64,000 nt of DNA from Prosopocoilus inquinatus (GCA_036172665.1 CM069876.1:682001-746000); one strand, 5' to 3'; numbered from the stretch's first letter, positions 35,482 through 50,000 are shown. Made by a program: numbers and translations. Notes: generated by a model from the letters alone, not told the origin.

Positions 35482-36057
35482 TTTTAAATGTAAACGTCTT
35501 CAGTTTTACACAATGGAAAAATATTATGAAAATATTTCTCTTATCTAAATTTTTAATATAACCGATTTATAGAATTAAGAAAAAACCAAAGCCAAATTCA
35601 AAATATTCTTGATTAGAAATTTATTAAAAAATATTTACTTGAACAGTATTTTCGAATTTTTTAGTAAAATATAATTTATGACTATGTACATTTTTTCTTT
35701 TTTTCTAGTATTTATCCTGCGGCTGCAACCACTGTGGTCCATCCACTTTTCAGTACACAATGTTTACGTCAGGAAGCGCAAAGTAGAGAGAAATATGTCT
35801 GAAATTTATAAAACAAACTCTAATAAAATAAAATTAAACGTAAAAGCAGCAAAATAAAAGCAAAAAAATGAAATAAGATGTACTAAAATTAAAATAAATA
35901 ATTTAATTTAACATTACGTATTTATTCCCCAAAAAAAAAAAATTTAAATAAGCAAGTATAAACCGTTTTCATTTTTCTTTGTGTTAAAAAGCAAAAGGAA
36001 AAAACCAGCATTTCGTAAAATGAGCAAGCAAGCGAAATAAATAATTAAAACAAATAA
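35482..36057. other. AT-rich intronic DNA, nothing recognised
   Basis: No gene, terminal repeat or motif seen. Confidence 0.4.
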
Positions 36058-37355
36058 GGAAAGTATTACGAAAATTTCAATGAAACAAAGTGGTTTTCAG
36101 AGGTGAAAAAATGTGACTTTTAAATTCCAAGTCATCAAAGAGAAACTGATGAAACAATGTGTATAGAACTAAAAACCTTTGAAAAAGGCTAGAAGCAGTA
36201 AAAAGTCAAACAAGAATATAAAAGCTTCGTTTTGCAAGTAAGGCAAAAAATAAAGTTTTACGTTTCGCTGCGCGTTTGATAGCTTGTTCAGGGTAAAAAA
36301 GTTGTTCATCTACATAAAAATAAATCAATTGATTGTATTTTCTCATTCGGTTTTAAAGCATATGAATGAAAATAAAAAACAAATATGTATGTAAAGAAGT
36401 AGTATAGAAAATTACTTTATAATTAAATAATTTATTAATTGTAATTCATATGCTTTCTTCATCTTTCATTTTTTGTCTCTTGTTTTATACATCACCGCGA
36501 ACGCCATTTGTAATAATTATTTCTCTGGCAATCTTTTTTCAAAATTCAAATTTTCAACGAAAACGCTGTGCATTTTCTATAAAAATAATATTACAAATTT
36601 CTTTATTAATTAACACCGAAATTAATTTTTAAGCAAACAGTTTTTGCAAAGTAATACGTTATACCGGTTGTCTCAACAAGGGCGGCGGCGGCGATATACC
36701 GGTTGTCCCACGCCTAGTGTTCATCCTTATAGAATCTTTATTTATCAATCGATTTACATGAAATTTGGAGACGTTAAATTAAACAAAAAATGGAATTTTC
36801 TGACATACTGCTAGCCGTCAAAGGGCTACCGGTTTTGCCGAAAGTGATATAAACTTTCTTATCTTAAATAGAACACCCTTTATATTTTTACATATTTAAA
36901 ATCTAAGGATCATTGCGAGTCCGAATCTGTACGAACTTGTAAATTTGGTTTCAATGACAACGGCAAAGAACTTTTTTATTTTTCAGTGTAACATGTCAGG
37001 GTTAAGTAAAGTTCTGAATTTGGTCATTTATGAAGTTATTTAAGAAGACACTAAAAATTAATCTGCGGCATAAGATTACTAAGGTAAATGTCCACAACTG
37101 AAAATTATTTTTAATAATACAGGATGTTCTATGAAATGGGGACATTTTTTTAATGGAACTCCTGCATATGATACACTTTTTGAAATGTCCTGGATGGTTG
37201 ACAAGTTATGGCCACTTTTGTCTAAAAATTAGCATAACTTTAAGGTCCTCTTTAACGTTAGAAGTCATTTGCAAATATACTTTGTGACTGCGAATATAGC
37301 ATGTTATCAAAAAGTCCCTGCACCCTAGTAAGCTTTGGATGTGTAAGGACACGTC
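36058..37355 (+). repeat. Direct duplication, block A (first copy)
   Basis: About 1.3 kb nearly identical to 40747-42047. It includes the ATACCGGTTGTCTCAACAAG segment near 36662 and the left end of a Tc1/mariner-type element (ACAGGATGTTCTATGAAATG, near 37120). The short open frame at 36450-36632 exists in both copies but resembles no protein. Together with block B it defines a tandem duplication. Confidence 0.9.
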
Positions 37356-37439
37356 TTTCCTTAGAACATAAGAATGTTTATCACTTTTATGCGTTACATT
37401 AGAAGTGTCAAATACTTAAGTGATCGCTGTATTAAAGTC

Positions 37440-37950
37440 AGAACAAAAGAGAATTATGGAGAGTTATTTTAGAAACGACCAGTGGCTAGAAAATGGAGAA
37501 TGGAGTTATTCTGAGTCTGAGGGCTACGAAGAACTCCGGGAAAGATTTCCACTCCATTACACCCTTTAAGGAATTTGTGACTATGAGTTACTATGTTACG
37601 TCGGAGAATAGTTGGACCCATATTCTTCGAAGAAAATTTAAACGAAGAACAGTATCGCACTGATATCCTTGAAATTTCCATCAATACGAAAAGACAACGA
37701 ACTTATTAATGGATATTTCCAAAAAGACCCCATGCCATGACCGATGGTAGACTCACCAGCATCAGTGTTGATCTCTTTCCTCCTAGATCTTGTGACCTTA
37801 TCTGCCTCGACTGCTTTCTTTTCCCATATTTAAAAAATGAAACTTTTTCCCATATTTAAAAAATGAAACTTTCTTTCAAAGAACCAGTTCAAACCTCAAA
37901 GGATTGCGGCAAAAAATTCAGGAGAAATGTGATCAAATAGTGTAAATATT
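37440..37950 (+). pseudogene. DDE_3 transposase remnant
   Basis: After frame changes the plus strand reads RRRIVGPIFFEENLNEEQYR TDILEISINT, then DGRLTSISVDLFPPRSCDLI and FLFPYLKNETFF, the late catalytic part and 'PRSPDLxxLDFFLWGYLK' region of DDE_3 transposases. The N-terminal half is missing. It belongs to the element starting near 37120, which itself begins inside duplicated block A. Confidence 0.65.
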
Positions 37951-39204
37951 CTTCAAAACGTATTTCACAATATGAAGAATCCTGTAAACATTCGTCGTCA
38001 GCAAAAAGGGCAGCATTTTTAACAGTTTTTATGAAAATGTGTGGTGTGAATATTGTAATTTTCCGGTAATAAACACTTTTCTTAGTGTTTTGGCATGTAT
38101 CAATAAATTAAATAATAAATGATTAATCAATTATTTTAAGAAAAGACATGCGTTTACACTTCCAAAGCCCACTAGAGTGCCGAGACCTTATGATCACATG
38201 TTAGAAAGGTAATTGCATTTTTTCGATCTAATACGACTAACTGTGATTGTTTTTTGATTTTTAACATTTTTATAGCATTTGAAGTCGTAACTTATTTTCT
38301 TTAATAGAACCTCACGTATTTCTTAGTTTAGTTCAACAGTTTTTCTGAGTATGCTGATACCAAATACGTCATATATATTTTATTTGAAAGTCATTTGAAA
38401 TAAAGGGAGCGTAAAGCTCTATTTTAAAGTATTTTCAAAAGAAGTACGAAATATTCGGTTTCTGCGTACTCAGAAACAAATGTTCCGTCTATGGCATCCA
38501 GTACTATGTGGAAAAATTTAATTTTTATTTAATTTATTGTCTCCAAATTTGATATAAGTAAATCGATTTAAAAATATATTAATATTCTGGAAGGAAGAAC
38601 ACAGGGTGTGGGACACCCGGTATAGCAAGCCGTAATACATCTGTGTTTATAGTTCCAAAACCAAATAAACAGGGTTTCATGTTATGGTCGGTCGAAGTAG
38701 AAAGAATTAAATTAATATGAATTGAGTGAAAGTAAGTGCTCTTATTTTTCTTTAAAGAATCGTTTGCAGTGTTCAATAAAGTTCTAGTTTACATTTAATT
38801 TAGAAGTGTTAAAGAACGTTTGAGAACAAGTATTTGCTTTTCAGTAAAGTAACCGTAAATTCATGACAAAAAATTAGCAAACGCTGATGAACTTAATAAT
38901 ACTTTACAACTCTTAATGACAACTTTTGATAATTTCTATAATTCTACAGATTACTAACTTTGTGTACTGCATTATTCTGAATTAACGGTATTATACCGCG
39001 TATCTCAATAAGGATGGCGACCGGCGATACATACCGTGTCTATTTTGATTACGCTCCATAGGAATTCTAAATTCCTGCTTTCCTGTCAAATTTAAGCCAA
39101 TTTAAGTTCAAGCTACGTATTATGCCGTTTAATACTTTATGATAAATTCCATTTCCAGGAAAACGATTAAAAAGAATGCATTGAAATTCCTATGGTGCGT
39201 AATC
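37951..39204. other. Intronic DNA, no recognised gene
   Basis: ACACCCGGTATAGCAAGCCG near 38604 matches the terminus of the MITE at 39.2 kb, so a related element lies here. A short direct repeat, TTTTTCCCATATTTAAAAAA with ATGAAAC, occurs in tandem at about 37823-37870. No gene. Confidence 0.45.
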
Positions 39205-39800
39205 AAAGTGGACACCCGGTATAGCAAACCGTAATATCTACAGTTTCGGGAGAAAAAAAATGTAGTTAAAGTGACCAAGAAAAATACAAAGAAAATATTT
39301 TTAAGTATCTGAGTATACCGCAAGGGGTCGCAAGCAATTGACACAACAATAAAAATTAATTTTACCAACAATACATATAATTCAACTGTTTCCTCTACCC
39401 TTATGGTGATACGATAATAAAGCCTCAAATAAAAATTGCGCGGAATTAATTCAGCTTTCCAATGACGCTATCAAAGCAGCAGCTTATTTTAGATACATTT
39501 TTGTTAGTAAAATTAATTTTTATTGTTGAATGCAAGGGTGAGCATAGGTTGAGCCTATTAATTGCGGTCAATTCAAATACTTAAAAATATTTTCGTTGAA
39601 CTTTTCTTGGTCACTTTAGATCTGTTCGTTTGTTGTACACGTTTGCACTCAGGATATTTTTTTCTTGTTCTAATCTCGTACTTTAATAAGAGATGAAGAT
39701 ACTTAGAGTGCAAACTAGTGCAACAAACGAACAGACATTTTGTCTATATTTTTTTCTCCTAAAGCTGTAGGTATTACGGTTTGCTATACACTGTGTTGAA
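39205..39800. mobile_element. MITE with nested second MITE
   Basis: Outer arms: CACCCGGTATAGCAAACCGT (about 39213) pairs with ACGGTTTGCTATACACTGTG near 39775. Inner blocks AAGTGACCAAGAAAAATAC and AAAATATTTTTAAGTAT pair with inverted copies at about 39575-39620. Between the inner and outer right-hand blocks sits an unrelated 114-bp inverted repeat (39621-39734). Confidence 0.75.
39621..39734. mobile_element. Small MITE nested in a larger MITE
   Basis: CTGTTCGTTTGTTGTACACG at the left pairs with CAACAAACGAACAG at the right over about 35 bp. It splits the right arm of the surrounding element. Confidence 0.7.
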
Positions 39801-40277
39801 TCGTTTTTCAGACATAGCAAAATAGCATGTAAAACGAAAAATTATGAAATAATTGGCTCTCCTGTAAATATTAGAGTAAGCCAGTTTCTTTTAAAATTGC
39901 AAAAATCTTCTGAGAAATAGCCTTTAGTTTACTAACAAGTTAGCTATGACTTATAATATTTAACTTAAAAATTTGCAATTTTGTGTCGTTTCGTAGTCAT
40001 TGTAACGGAGGATTATAATATCCTATTTTGAAGTATTATAACACTCTGTTACCCTCCGGAGAAGTGCAAAAATTGCAGATTTTGAAGTTGTCTCACTTTC
40101 TAGACATACCTAAATATTTCTCGGTCATAGTGAAGTTGAGTTGTTAGTGAACTAAGTGCATTTTTCATAAGATTTTTACCACTTTAGAGGAAATTGGCTG
40201 CTTAGTTTAATGTTCTAAATATGACATCACGTGCATTTTAAGATTCTGAACAGTATTTTCCTTTACCGTTTTGCTCT

Positions 40278-40748
40278 AAAATTTACGCGAGAACTGCCAG
40301 TATTTAATTTTACATGCTGTTTTGCTATGTCTGAAAAACGATTCAACACAGTGTATATCGCCAGTCACGGCCCTTATTGAGACTCCCGGTATATACAAGT
40401 CTGTTAAAATAAAAATTCGAATTGAATTAATTGAACTGAATGTGAATATAATTGTATTTACATTTAAAATGTAAAAGAAATCCATCCCAATTTGCTGTTC
40501 AAATGGATAATATTGGTTGTTCGGAAAAAATGTCGTTTTTTTCTTTATCAACTAATTCATATTTCGAAGGTAGCTAGATATAATTTTTTATTTGCAAATT
40601 GAAGAGTATAGTTCTCTAAACAATACACTACGCAAATGTTAACCCGTACTTAATTGTGTGTTCTTTCGAAGAATAACCAAAAAACGAAGAATTCTTGAAC
40701 CTATTGTTATTCGAGTTTCAGAAGAAAAGCGGCTGCACAAGTGGCTGG
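40278..40748 (+). repeat. Direct duplication, block B (first copy)
   Basis: Matches 42048-42515 closely, starting AAAATTTACGCGAGAACTGC. It is separated from block A by 2.9 kb here but directly joined to it in the second copy. Confidence 0.9.
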
Positions 40749-42047
40749 AAAGTATTACGAAAATTTCAATGAAACAAAGTGGTTTTCAAAGATGAAAAAA
40801 TGTGACTTTTAAATTCCAAGTCATCAAAGAGAAACTGATGAAACAATGTGTATAGAACTAAAAACCTTTGAAAAAGGCTAGAAGCAGTAAAAAGTCAAAC
40901 AAGAATATAAAAGCTTCGTTTTGCAAGTAAGGCAAAAAATAAAGAGTTTTACGTTTCGCTGCGCGTTGGACAGCTTGTTCAGGGTAAAAAAGTTGTTCAT
41001 CTACATAAAAATAAATCAATTGATTGTATTTTCTCATTCGGTTTTAAAGCATATGAATGAAAATAAAAAAACAAATATGTATGTAAAGAAGTAGTATAGA
41101 AAATTACTTTATAATTAAATAATTTATTAATTGTAATTCATATGCTTTCTTCATCTTTCATTTTTTGTCTCTTGTTTTATACATCACCGCGAACGCCATT
41201 TGTAATAATTATTTCTCTGGCAATCTTTTTTCAAAATTCAAATTTTCAACGAAAACGCTGTGCATTTTCTATAAAAATAATATTACAAATTTCTTTATTA
41301 ATTAACACCGAAATTAATTTTTAAGCAAACAGTTTTTGCAAAGTAATACGTTATACCGGTTGTCTCAACAAGGGCGGCGGCGGCGATATACCGGTTGTCC
41401 CACGCCTAGTGTTCATCCTTATAGAATCTTTATTTATCAATCGATTTACATGAAATTTGGAGACGTTAAATTAAACAAAAAATGGAATTTTCTGACATAC
41501 TGCTAGCTGTCAAAGGGCTACCGGTTTTGCCGAAAGTGATATAAACTTTCTTATCTTAAATAGAACACCCTTTATATTTTTAGATATTTAAAATCTAAGG
41601 ATCATTACGAGTCCGAATCTGTACGAACTTGTAAATTTGGTTTCAATGACAACGGAAAAGAACTTTTTTATTTTTCAGTGTAACATGTCATGGTTAAGTA
41701 AAGTTCTGAATTTGGTCATTTATGAAGTTATTTAAGAAGACACTAAAAATTAATCTGCGGCATAAGATTATTAAGGTAAATGTCCACAACTGAAAATTAT
41801 TTTTAATAATACAGGATGTTCTATGAAATGGGGACATTTTTTTAATGGAACTCCTGCATATGATACACTTTTTGAAATGTCCTGGATGGTTAACAAGTTA
41901 TGGCCACTTTTGTCTAAAAATTAGCATAACTTTAAGGTCCCCTTTAACGTTAGAAGTCATTTGCAAATATACTTTGTGACTGCGAATATAGCATGTTATC
42001 AAAAAGTCCCTGCACCCTAGTAAGCTTTGGATGTGTAAGGACACGTC
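40747..42047 (+). repeat. Direct duplication, block A (second copy)
   Basis: Nearly identical to 36058-37355 with scattered substitutions and small indels. It starts at a GGAAAG junction directly after block B and ends at ACACGTC, where it is joined to the second block B. Confidence 0.9.
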
Positions 42048-42515
42048 AAAATTTACGCGAGAACTGCCAGTATTTAATTTTACATGCTGTTTTGCTATGT
42101 CTGAAAAACGATTCAACACAGTGTATATCGCCAGTCACGGCCCTTATTGAGATTCCCGGTATATACAAGTCTGTTAAAATAAAAATTCGAATTGAATTAA
42201 TTGAACTGAATGTGAATATAATTGTATTTACATTTAAAATGTAAAAGAAATCCATCCCAAGTTGCTGTTCAAATGGATAATATTGGTTGTTCGGAAACAA
42301 TGTCGTTTTTTTCTTTATTAACTAATTCATATTTCGAAGGTAGCGAGATATAATTTTTGATTTGCAAATTGAAGAGTATACTTCTCTAAACAATACACTC
42401 CACAAATGTTAACCCGTACTTAATTTTGTGTTCTTACGAAGAATAACCAAAAAACGAAGAATTCTTGAACCTATTGTTATACGAGTTTAAGAAGGAAAGC
42501 GCCTCGACAAGTGGC
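42048..42515 (+). repeat. Direct duplication, block B (second copy)
   Basis: Nearly identical to 40278-40748; the copies diverge in the last 40 bp. It continues into unique DNA leading to the mariner remnant. Confidence 0.88.
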
Positions 42516-42585
42516 TTAGAATATCTGTGAGAAGACAAAGAGTCTCTTAATGTTAAGACATGCCCAACATGAATTTATCAAATTT

Positions 42586-43420
42586 AGAAATGGCGGTTTT
42601 ACTCTTCGAAGGAGTCGTACCTCGGATTGCCCTTTAAAGATTAACCAAATTTTTTCTTGCAATTTATTAAAGAAAATGCGGTTACTACAAGATATCGATT
42701 GTTAGACGAGTTGGGTGCATTCAATTCAACCATTTGGTGCCACTTAAGAGGTCGTAGTACGATTATTAAACGTTCTACAAAAATTTGACATAACTTAAAT
42801 GAATCTCTCAACCTAAGCACCTTAAACATTTGTAAAAAATTAATCCAAATTTCCCGCCACAATCGTTTTCTGTGACAAATCATGATTGATGAAGAAATAT
42901 GGATTCTTTTAAGAATCCCAACTGGTATAAACAGTGGCTTAATCTTCGACAAGTGTCTTTTTCAGTCGTTAAAGATCGTTTTGGAAGATAAGTAATGTTC
43001 AGTGTTTAGTGGAATATCTTTATCGTGATCCATTTTGAACTTGTTCCAAATGTCCGCACAGTTACTGCTACAGTCTATTGTGCTCAACTTACCAAAGTAC
43101 ACGAAATTTTACGTTTAGGGTGCCCTGCATTAGTAAATACAAATCACGTGATCCACCACTAGGATAATGCAAAACCACATAATAAAATTAGGTCTCAATA
43201 AAAACTGATGGAGCTTGGATGGACTTTTCTACCTCTTTCTGCACAAAGACATTGCTCCTTCGGATTACCATATGTTTTTTCGATGAAACATTTCCTTAAA
43301 GACAGAAATTTTAATGAATATCGCGAAGTCGTTACGGCATATCAAGAATTTATTGACTCTAGAGAACTTGGCTGGTAAAATCGAGGAATACAAAATAGGA
43401 AAATGGCAATTGCATAGTTT
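42586..43420 (+). pseudogene. mariner transposase remnant
   Basis: Across several frames the plus strand gives QFIKENAVTTRYRLLDELGA near 42660, IMIDEEIWILLR (first catalytic block, normally GDEKWI) near 42880, VPNVRTVTATVYCAQLTKVH near 43047, then ALVNTNHVIHH, DNAKPHNKIR and KLMELGWTFLPLSA near 43130-43250. The last is the mariner 'HDNARPH ... LGWEVLPHPPYSPDLAPSDYHLF' region. Stops and shifts throughout; the final catalytic motif is degraded. An old, dead copy close to FoxF exon 1. Confidence 0.8.
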
Positions 43421-44629
<1,209 letters not shown>

Positions 44630-44760
44630 TTATTCGGTAAACATTTACTCGATACTATATCCTTGTCCAAACAATTTAATCTTCAATGACTTACTGCCTG
44701 GTTATATTACAAACATTTGATACTCGTAACGAGTTGTATACATAAATATTGTATACACAG

Positions 44761-44810
44761 TTTATATACAAACACGCGACGATTCGTACACAATTTACTA
44801 GTTTTATATA
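44761..44810 (-). promoter_or_regulatory. Two TATATAAA boxes upstream of FoxF
   Basis: TATATAAA occurs on the minus strand at 44761-44768 and 44803-44810, 144-193 bases before the FoxF start codon. Either could position transcription start about 30 bases nearer the gene. AT-rich context makes chance matches likely. Confidence 0.3.
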
Positions 44811-45980
44811 CAAATGTTAGAGCCGTAAAATTTTGTGATATTAAATGCGGTTTGTTTGGTTCGGTACGCGGTTAGTTGTAGTTGGGCTTGCACTGAGGAG
44901 ACTCGAAGGCTCCTGGTGCTGTTGGAGTCGGAGTGTATCTTAGAACTGAGTCAGACGGGCCACCAGCATGTGTATGTGAGTGGGACGCCGCCCCCCGTCC
45001 CCCTATGGCAGGATCTTGAAATGATCAAGACAAGATACGAGGATGTGTGCAAATAGCGTGCTTTTTTATTCGCCGTTAAATCGTGTGTATTTTACTTCGA
45101 TATCATATTTTTTTTAAGTGACACATTAAAAGCCTCCCATCATTTCAGGCACCAAGGAGCAAATCTAACTCCAACAAGGAAACACTCCAAAGTAAATTGT
45201 ATAAAACTTCATGTTTATGTTTACAGTTAATTAAGCTCGTACAATATATGTATAAAACAAATAACTGCGCGAACCGCCATGAAGATATTATTTTGTAATT
45301 CTAGTTTAATGTTATCGTTTATTTATGCGGTCAGGTAGATTAAAAATTTTATTTTGTAAGCAAATTTTTTTTATAATGGCCATTCTTAACTTTGATGTAC
45401 TAGCCGTTAATTTTAGGAAAATTCAATAATTTATTACGCAACTTTCGTTTTTAAACAAAATTTTGAAAGTCACCGATGCAAGAAATAAGTTCTTCTGTGA
45501 CTAACCAATTTATTTAAAACTATTTAAATAAAATTATTATTTTTTTTTAATTTTCTATAGGTAATATAATTTTAAGGAATTTATGTTTTTAAAGATTTCG
45601 AAAAACAAATGACGAATTAATGAAATTATATATATTTATACAATAAATAAATATCGTTATTTTTCGCATGGATTCATTTTATTTAACATTATTTAATGGT
45701 TTGCGTGAAAACTGTCAGAGTTCTGTTACATTTTGTAGTTCCCAACACTCTTCTAACATTTGATCTTTATGATGAAATTGTTATAGCTTTATTCACTAAT
45801 AGTTAATTAGTTATATTTATATATTTTAAAAGCAATGAGAAAGGATTCTTAATATTATGTATTTTCTATTCGTTATGGCGTACTTTTTAACGTTAGTATG
45901 TTACTTGCATAAAGCATTTTCTTATTTTGTTCTCACGTTTAATGATAATCTACGGCAGACCAAAAATAAATTGTATATGC
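44811..45980. other. FoxF upstream region
   Basis: About 44835-45060 is GC-richer than the surroundings (with a CGCCGCCCCCCGTCCCCC stretch near 44982) and could be 5' untranslated or promoter DNA. The open frame on its plus strand (44835-45056) resembles nothing. From 45060 on the DNA is AT-rich with no gene. Confidence 0.4.
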
Positions 45981-47035
45981 AGGGTTACAACTAATTAAAG
46001 GGCCACTATGGGGATCTCGTAAACCGTAAGAGATACAAAGATGATTAAATTAGAGAAAGGTTGCGCTATCTTGAGGTTTAAAAAAATATGCAAAAAAATC
46101 TTTCCAATTTTCATTCGTTTTTGAAATATCTTCAAAAAACTGAAACTCAATTTAAAAAATCTCGAATATCTTCTTTATTTCTTAAGATGGAATCATAAAA
46201 TTCGGTGATTTTACATTAAATTCGATGGACAACCTAATGCAGTTCGAAGAAATAGGTTAGGTTTGACAGTTTCGTAGATACGACTGTCAATTGTTTCTCT
46301 TCTTATTGACACTACCACAGATCTTCACAGCACGTGATGCAGAAATAATTTTTGAATACGACCATACGAACATTTATGCTTTTGTTTTGAAACAAAATAT
46401 TAGATTACTAAGAATTTTTAAACATATAAAATAGCGACATCTTACTATCGCTTTTTGACCTAACATTGCACAAAATTTTTCTAAGAATTTTTGTTAAACA
46501 GTAATTTTTTTATGTAAAAATGTAAATAAGTACCATAATTGAGTAAGATTTATTATTTTAATAATAATTTTAGTTCTGAATGTTTACACGCATCCGCCTT
46601 CCTAGGAATCTTTTTCGAAATCTTTTGTAGTATCTTGATGTTATGTTTTAAAACAAAAGCATAAGTGTGTATGATCGTATTCAGATTTTGTTTTTGTATC
46701 ACGTGGTATGAATATCCAAGGTAGCGTCCATAAAAAAAGACAGTTGACAGTCGTATCTGCGAAACTGGCAATGCTAACCTATTTCTTCGGACTCTGTTAG
46801 ATTACTCATCGAGTTTTACATAAAAATAACGAATTTCATTATTCTATTTTAATATTTAACATTAAAAGGAAGGAAGATATTCGAGATATTTCAGAAATGA
46901 ATGGAGATAGAGAAGATTTTTTCGAATATTCTCATAGGATACAAAACAGCGCAACTTTTCTGTGATTTAACCATCTTTGTATCTCTTATAGTTTACGAGA
47001 TTCCCATGGTGGCCCTTTAATTAGTTGTAACCCTG
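45981..47035. mobile_element. Foldback element with about 430-bp arms and 6-bp target duplication
   Basis: Left end CAGGGTTACAACTAATTAAA..., right end ...TTTAATTAGTTGTAACCCTG. Arms pair over several hundred bases, for example GGGCCACTATGGGGATCTCG with CGAGATTCCCATGGTGGCCC. TATATG flanks both sides (45975-45980 and 47036-47041). No transposase. The centre contains a piece of a piggyBac-type MITE. Confidence 0.88.
46415..46510 (-). mobile_element. piggyBac right-end fragment inside the foldback element
   Basis: ATAAAATAGCGACATCTTAC followed by TATCGCTTTTTGACCTAACA is the inverted form of the piggyBac right end at 21.9 kb; a TTAA-like flank adjoins it. It lies between the two foldback arms, so it was probably a later insertion or a captured filler. 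Confidence 0.7.
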
Positions 47036-47041
47036 TATATG

Positions 47042-50000
47042 CGAAGTTTAGATAATTATCAACCAGGTTTTTCGATTTAGCTGGATTCAGTTTTTATGTT
47101 ATAAACTACACCGTTTCTATAAATGATTCTGACGACATTCGAGGCGTTGGAATGTCCCGTCTTTCTCTGATTGTGAAACTACAACTGTTTGTCAATTTAA
47201 CAGAAATATTCGTTGGTGCGTAGCATGCTTTGTTGCTGCATATTTTATTTTAATTTCTCTATAGTGTTTAGATAGGTAAGCTTTAAAAAAAAATGCCAAC
47301 ATTTTTGAAGAAACAAAAATGTTTTCAGGAGACCAATTCGCTATTTCCATTGAATTATATTAGGAGTATTAAATTTGATACGATCTTAATTATTACACTA
47401 AATTAATTAATTGTGTTTAAGGAGAGCCGTGCGTGCAAATTCTGTACGGTTTCTTGATTCTAACACGATTTTCTTTGTTTTTGTAAAAATCAAATCAACT
47501 GAAGCATCTTTTTAACGATTTCGTTAAATGTTAAATTAATTTTTAAGTATACTTTTACTTTATGCAAGAAATTTGTAGAGTTTTATTAGATTTATTTCAT
47601 TTCAGGGTTTTATTTCTGTAATTTCAAGAAAATAAATGTAAATATTTATACAATTTACGTTTAATTGTTTAATTTGACGAGTTCTATTACTGGTTAAAAT
47701 TAACGTACTTATTTCTGTGACACCCAGTAGAACGTACTGCCCTACATTTCAACGGAAGATGACATTGATGATAATAATTTCAAAAAATATTATTATATTT
47801 TTTAACAGGGTGCAGAAAATTACAAAAGAGATTTTGGTTAAGGATTACTTTGTGCCATTAATGATACAAATTGAATGGCAGAGTAATTTTCAAATTGAAA
47901 AATGGTTTTCTTAGCGATCTAATTAAGTTTGCTAACTACACCAATCTACAACCAAAGTAATTATCGCAACCTTGGTCTGTCAGATAAGATTTGCGCAAAA
48001 TAAATCCTCTTAGACAGCGTGTTCGCACTAATTACAGTTTGTGTACGTTCGCGTCATCGTAGTGTGGACGTACATGTTGCGTCAGCATCTTGCGGTTTTT
48101 CATTGATATGATATTGTTTCGTATTTTTTTTAGGGTCTGCCTTTTGAGTACGGTTTATTTTTCTTTTGAAGTCGGATTTTCCGAAGCTTGACATACGTGC
48201 CAAACTCAACGTAGCTCGTTGGAACAAGCATCAGATTATGAATTTTGGTTTTTCAAATGGTTCGAGGAATTTTCTTCGTTCTTGATAAATATAAAAACAT
48301 TAATGCATTAAAAATTCCTCACCCAAACAATTTACATGTTCTTTAATTAGTCTTTGTAATACAGCTATATAAATAAATGGGGCAGCAATAATCATTAAAA
48401 AAGTCGACCATGGAAATTGTGTCGCTATTCTTTAACTAATTATGAGACTGGAAGTTTACAAAGTATGCGTCTGGAATTTTTTGGAAGAAAAATTGATACG
48501 TCGCAAATTTTCTCATGTTTTATAGGGAGTATGGGCAACTCCGAGGAAAATGTCCTTTAGCCATTGTTTCAAAACAATCTACAGGAAAAATAATATGTGA
48601 AACCAATTATTGAAATCTAATAGTAAGATTAAGTATATTTTATTTTTGTATTTAAGAAATGTTTGCCAGTGAGTTATTTTTTTATTTGATAAAATGAGTA
48701 TATCGTGTATTATGCGGTCAATAAGTAAATTTCTAATTAAACTAGGCATTACACAAAAATGTTTGTCAGTACTGTTGAACGTTGGAATTTGGAGAAATTT
48801 TAGTTTTAGATGACGTTTATAGAAAACCTGGTTCAGGTGAACGTCAGTTTTAAACCTGCTTTGTGTACATACAACTGGCACCTAATTTAGAATTATTAAT
48901 TTTTAATTTATAATTTTCAATTGTAATTTTTAATTTTCATTCAGTAATTTGTACCTTATTTTGCGAATGTATTTCTTTAAATTAAATGTAGTTTAATACA
49001 ACTCTGACGGCTGTGGTCCTCGGCACCAGCTGATGAATTCTTCCGAGGGCTCTGCATTAAATTAAATCTGATCCATAATCGACAGAGTTACTTTTGTGTC
49101 TTTAGTACTAAATAAATTTGTTGCTTTTCCTTTAATGTATTTAAGAAAATATAATGAAAATATATTACTAAGTTATAGCAATAGCATCATATGGGGTAGG
49201 CTTAGAATTAAATAAATAGAAGTAAATATTTAACTGTTGTGGCTCTCACATAGCCGCTGTTATTGTCAATAGTATATTATAGCCATTTTACATTTCACAA
49301 TTTATTGTTCAATTTTGGAAATAATCTAAATTGTGCGTGAAACATTGCTTGCTTTAAGAATTATCACAGTCTGTTCTATTTATAAATCGGTAATAATAAT
49401 AATTTCTTCCTATCGTTCGGCTCATCTTCGCAACGTTTTAACTAACATAGAGGCGGTAATGGTAATCTTGGTTTTTACAGGGTGTCTCAAAAGCTCTGTC
49501 TTTAAATGAAACTGTAAGTTCCTCGTTACATAAGAGATTAATTCTCCAAATCTGAAATTTTTTGCCCAAAAATGATAAACTGACCTATCACAAGCGAGGG
49601 CAGTCCCTTTGTTTTGAAACCTCTGCTTGGTTTACGGCTTGTTTCAGCAATTCATTCCGATAAAAGCAATAAATCGCAATAAAACTTTTATTTACGTTTA
49701 GAAGAACTCGGTCAAGGTCTTATTGTACACGAATATGAATCCAACTTGCGGACATCGACATGTTTATTTGTATTTTCAACATGCGATAAGTAAGAACGCA
49801 CCTCTTTGGAATAGACAATAAAAATTATGTTAAAAACGAGTACCTAATCTTCATTAGATATTTGCTGAAGTAATTAAACATCTTCGTACGATAGTTTTGT
49901 AACTGCGTTGAAAATGCGTGAAATTATTGTGTAATTATCGCACTAATAGCTGCAGAATAAGTATTGCAAGAGCAGAAACTATTCCTATTGTAAAAACGAG

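Noticed and set aside
40276..40551. Minus-strand open frame repeated at 42046-42300
   Set aside because: It recurs only because block B is duplicated; its composition is AT-driven and it has no recognisable domain.
44835..45056. Plus-strand open frame of 73 codons just upstream of FoxF
   Set aside because: No similarity to any known family; it sits in probable FoxF promoter or leader DNA and its openness follows from local GC content.
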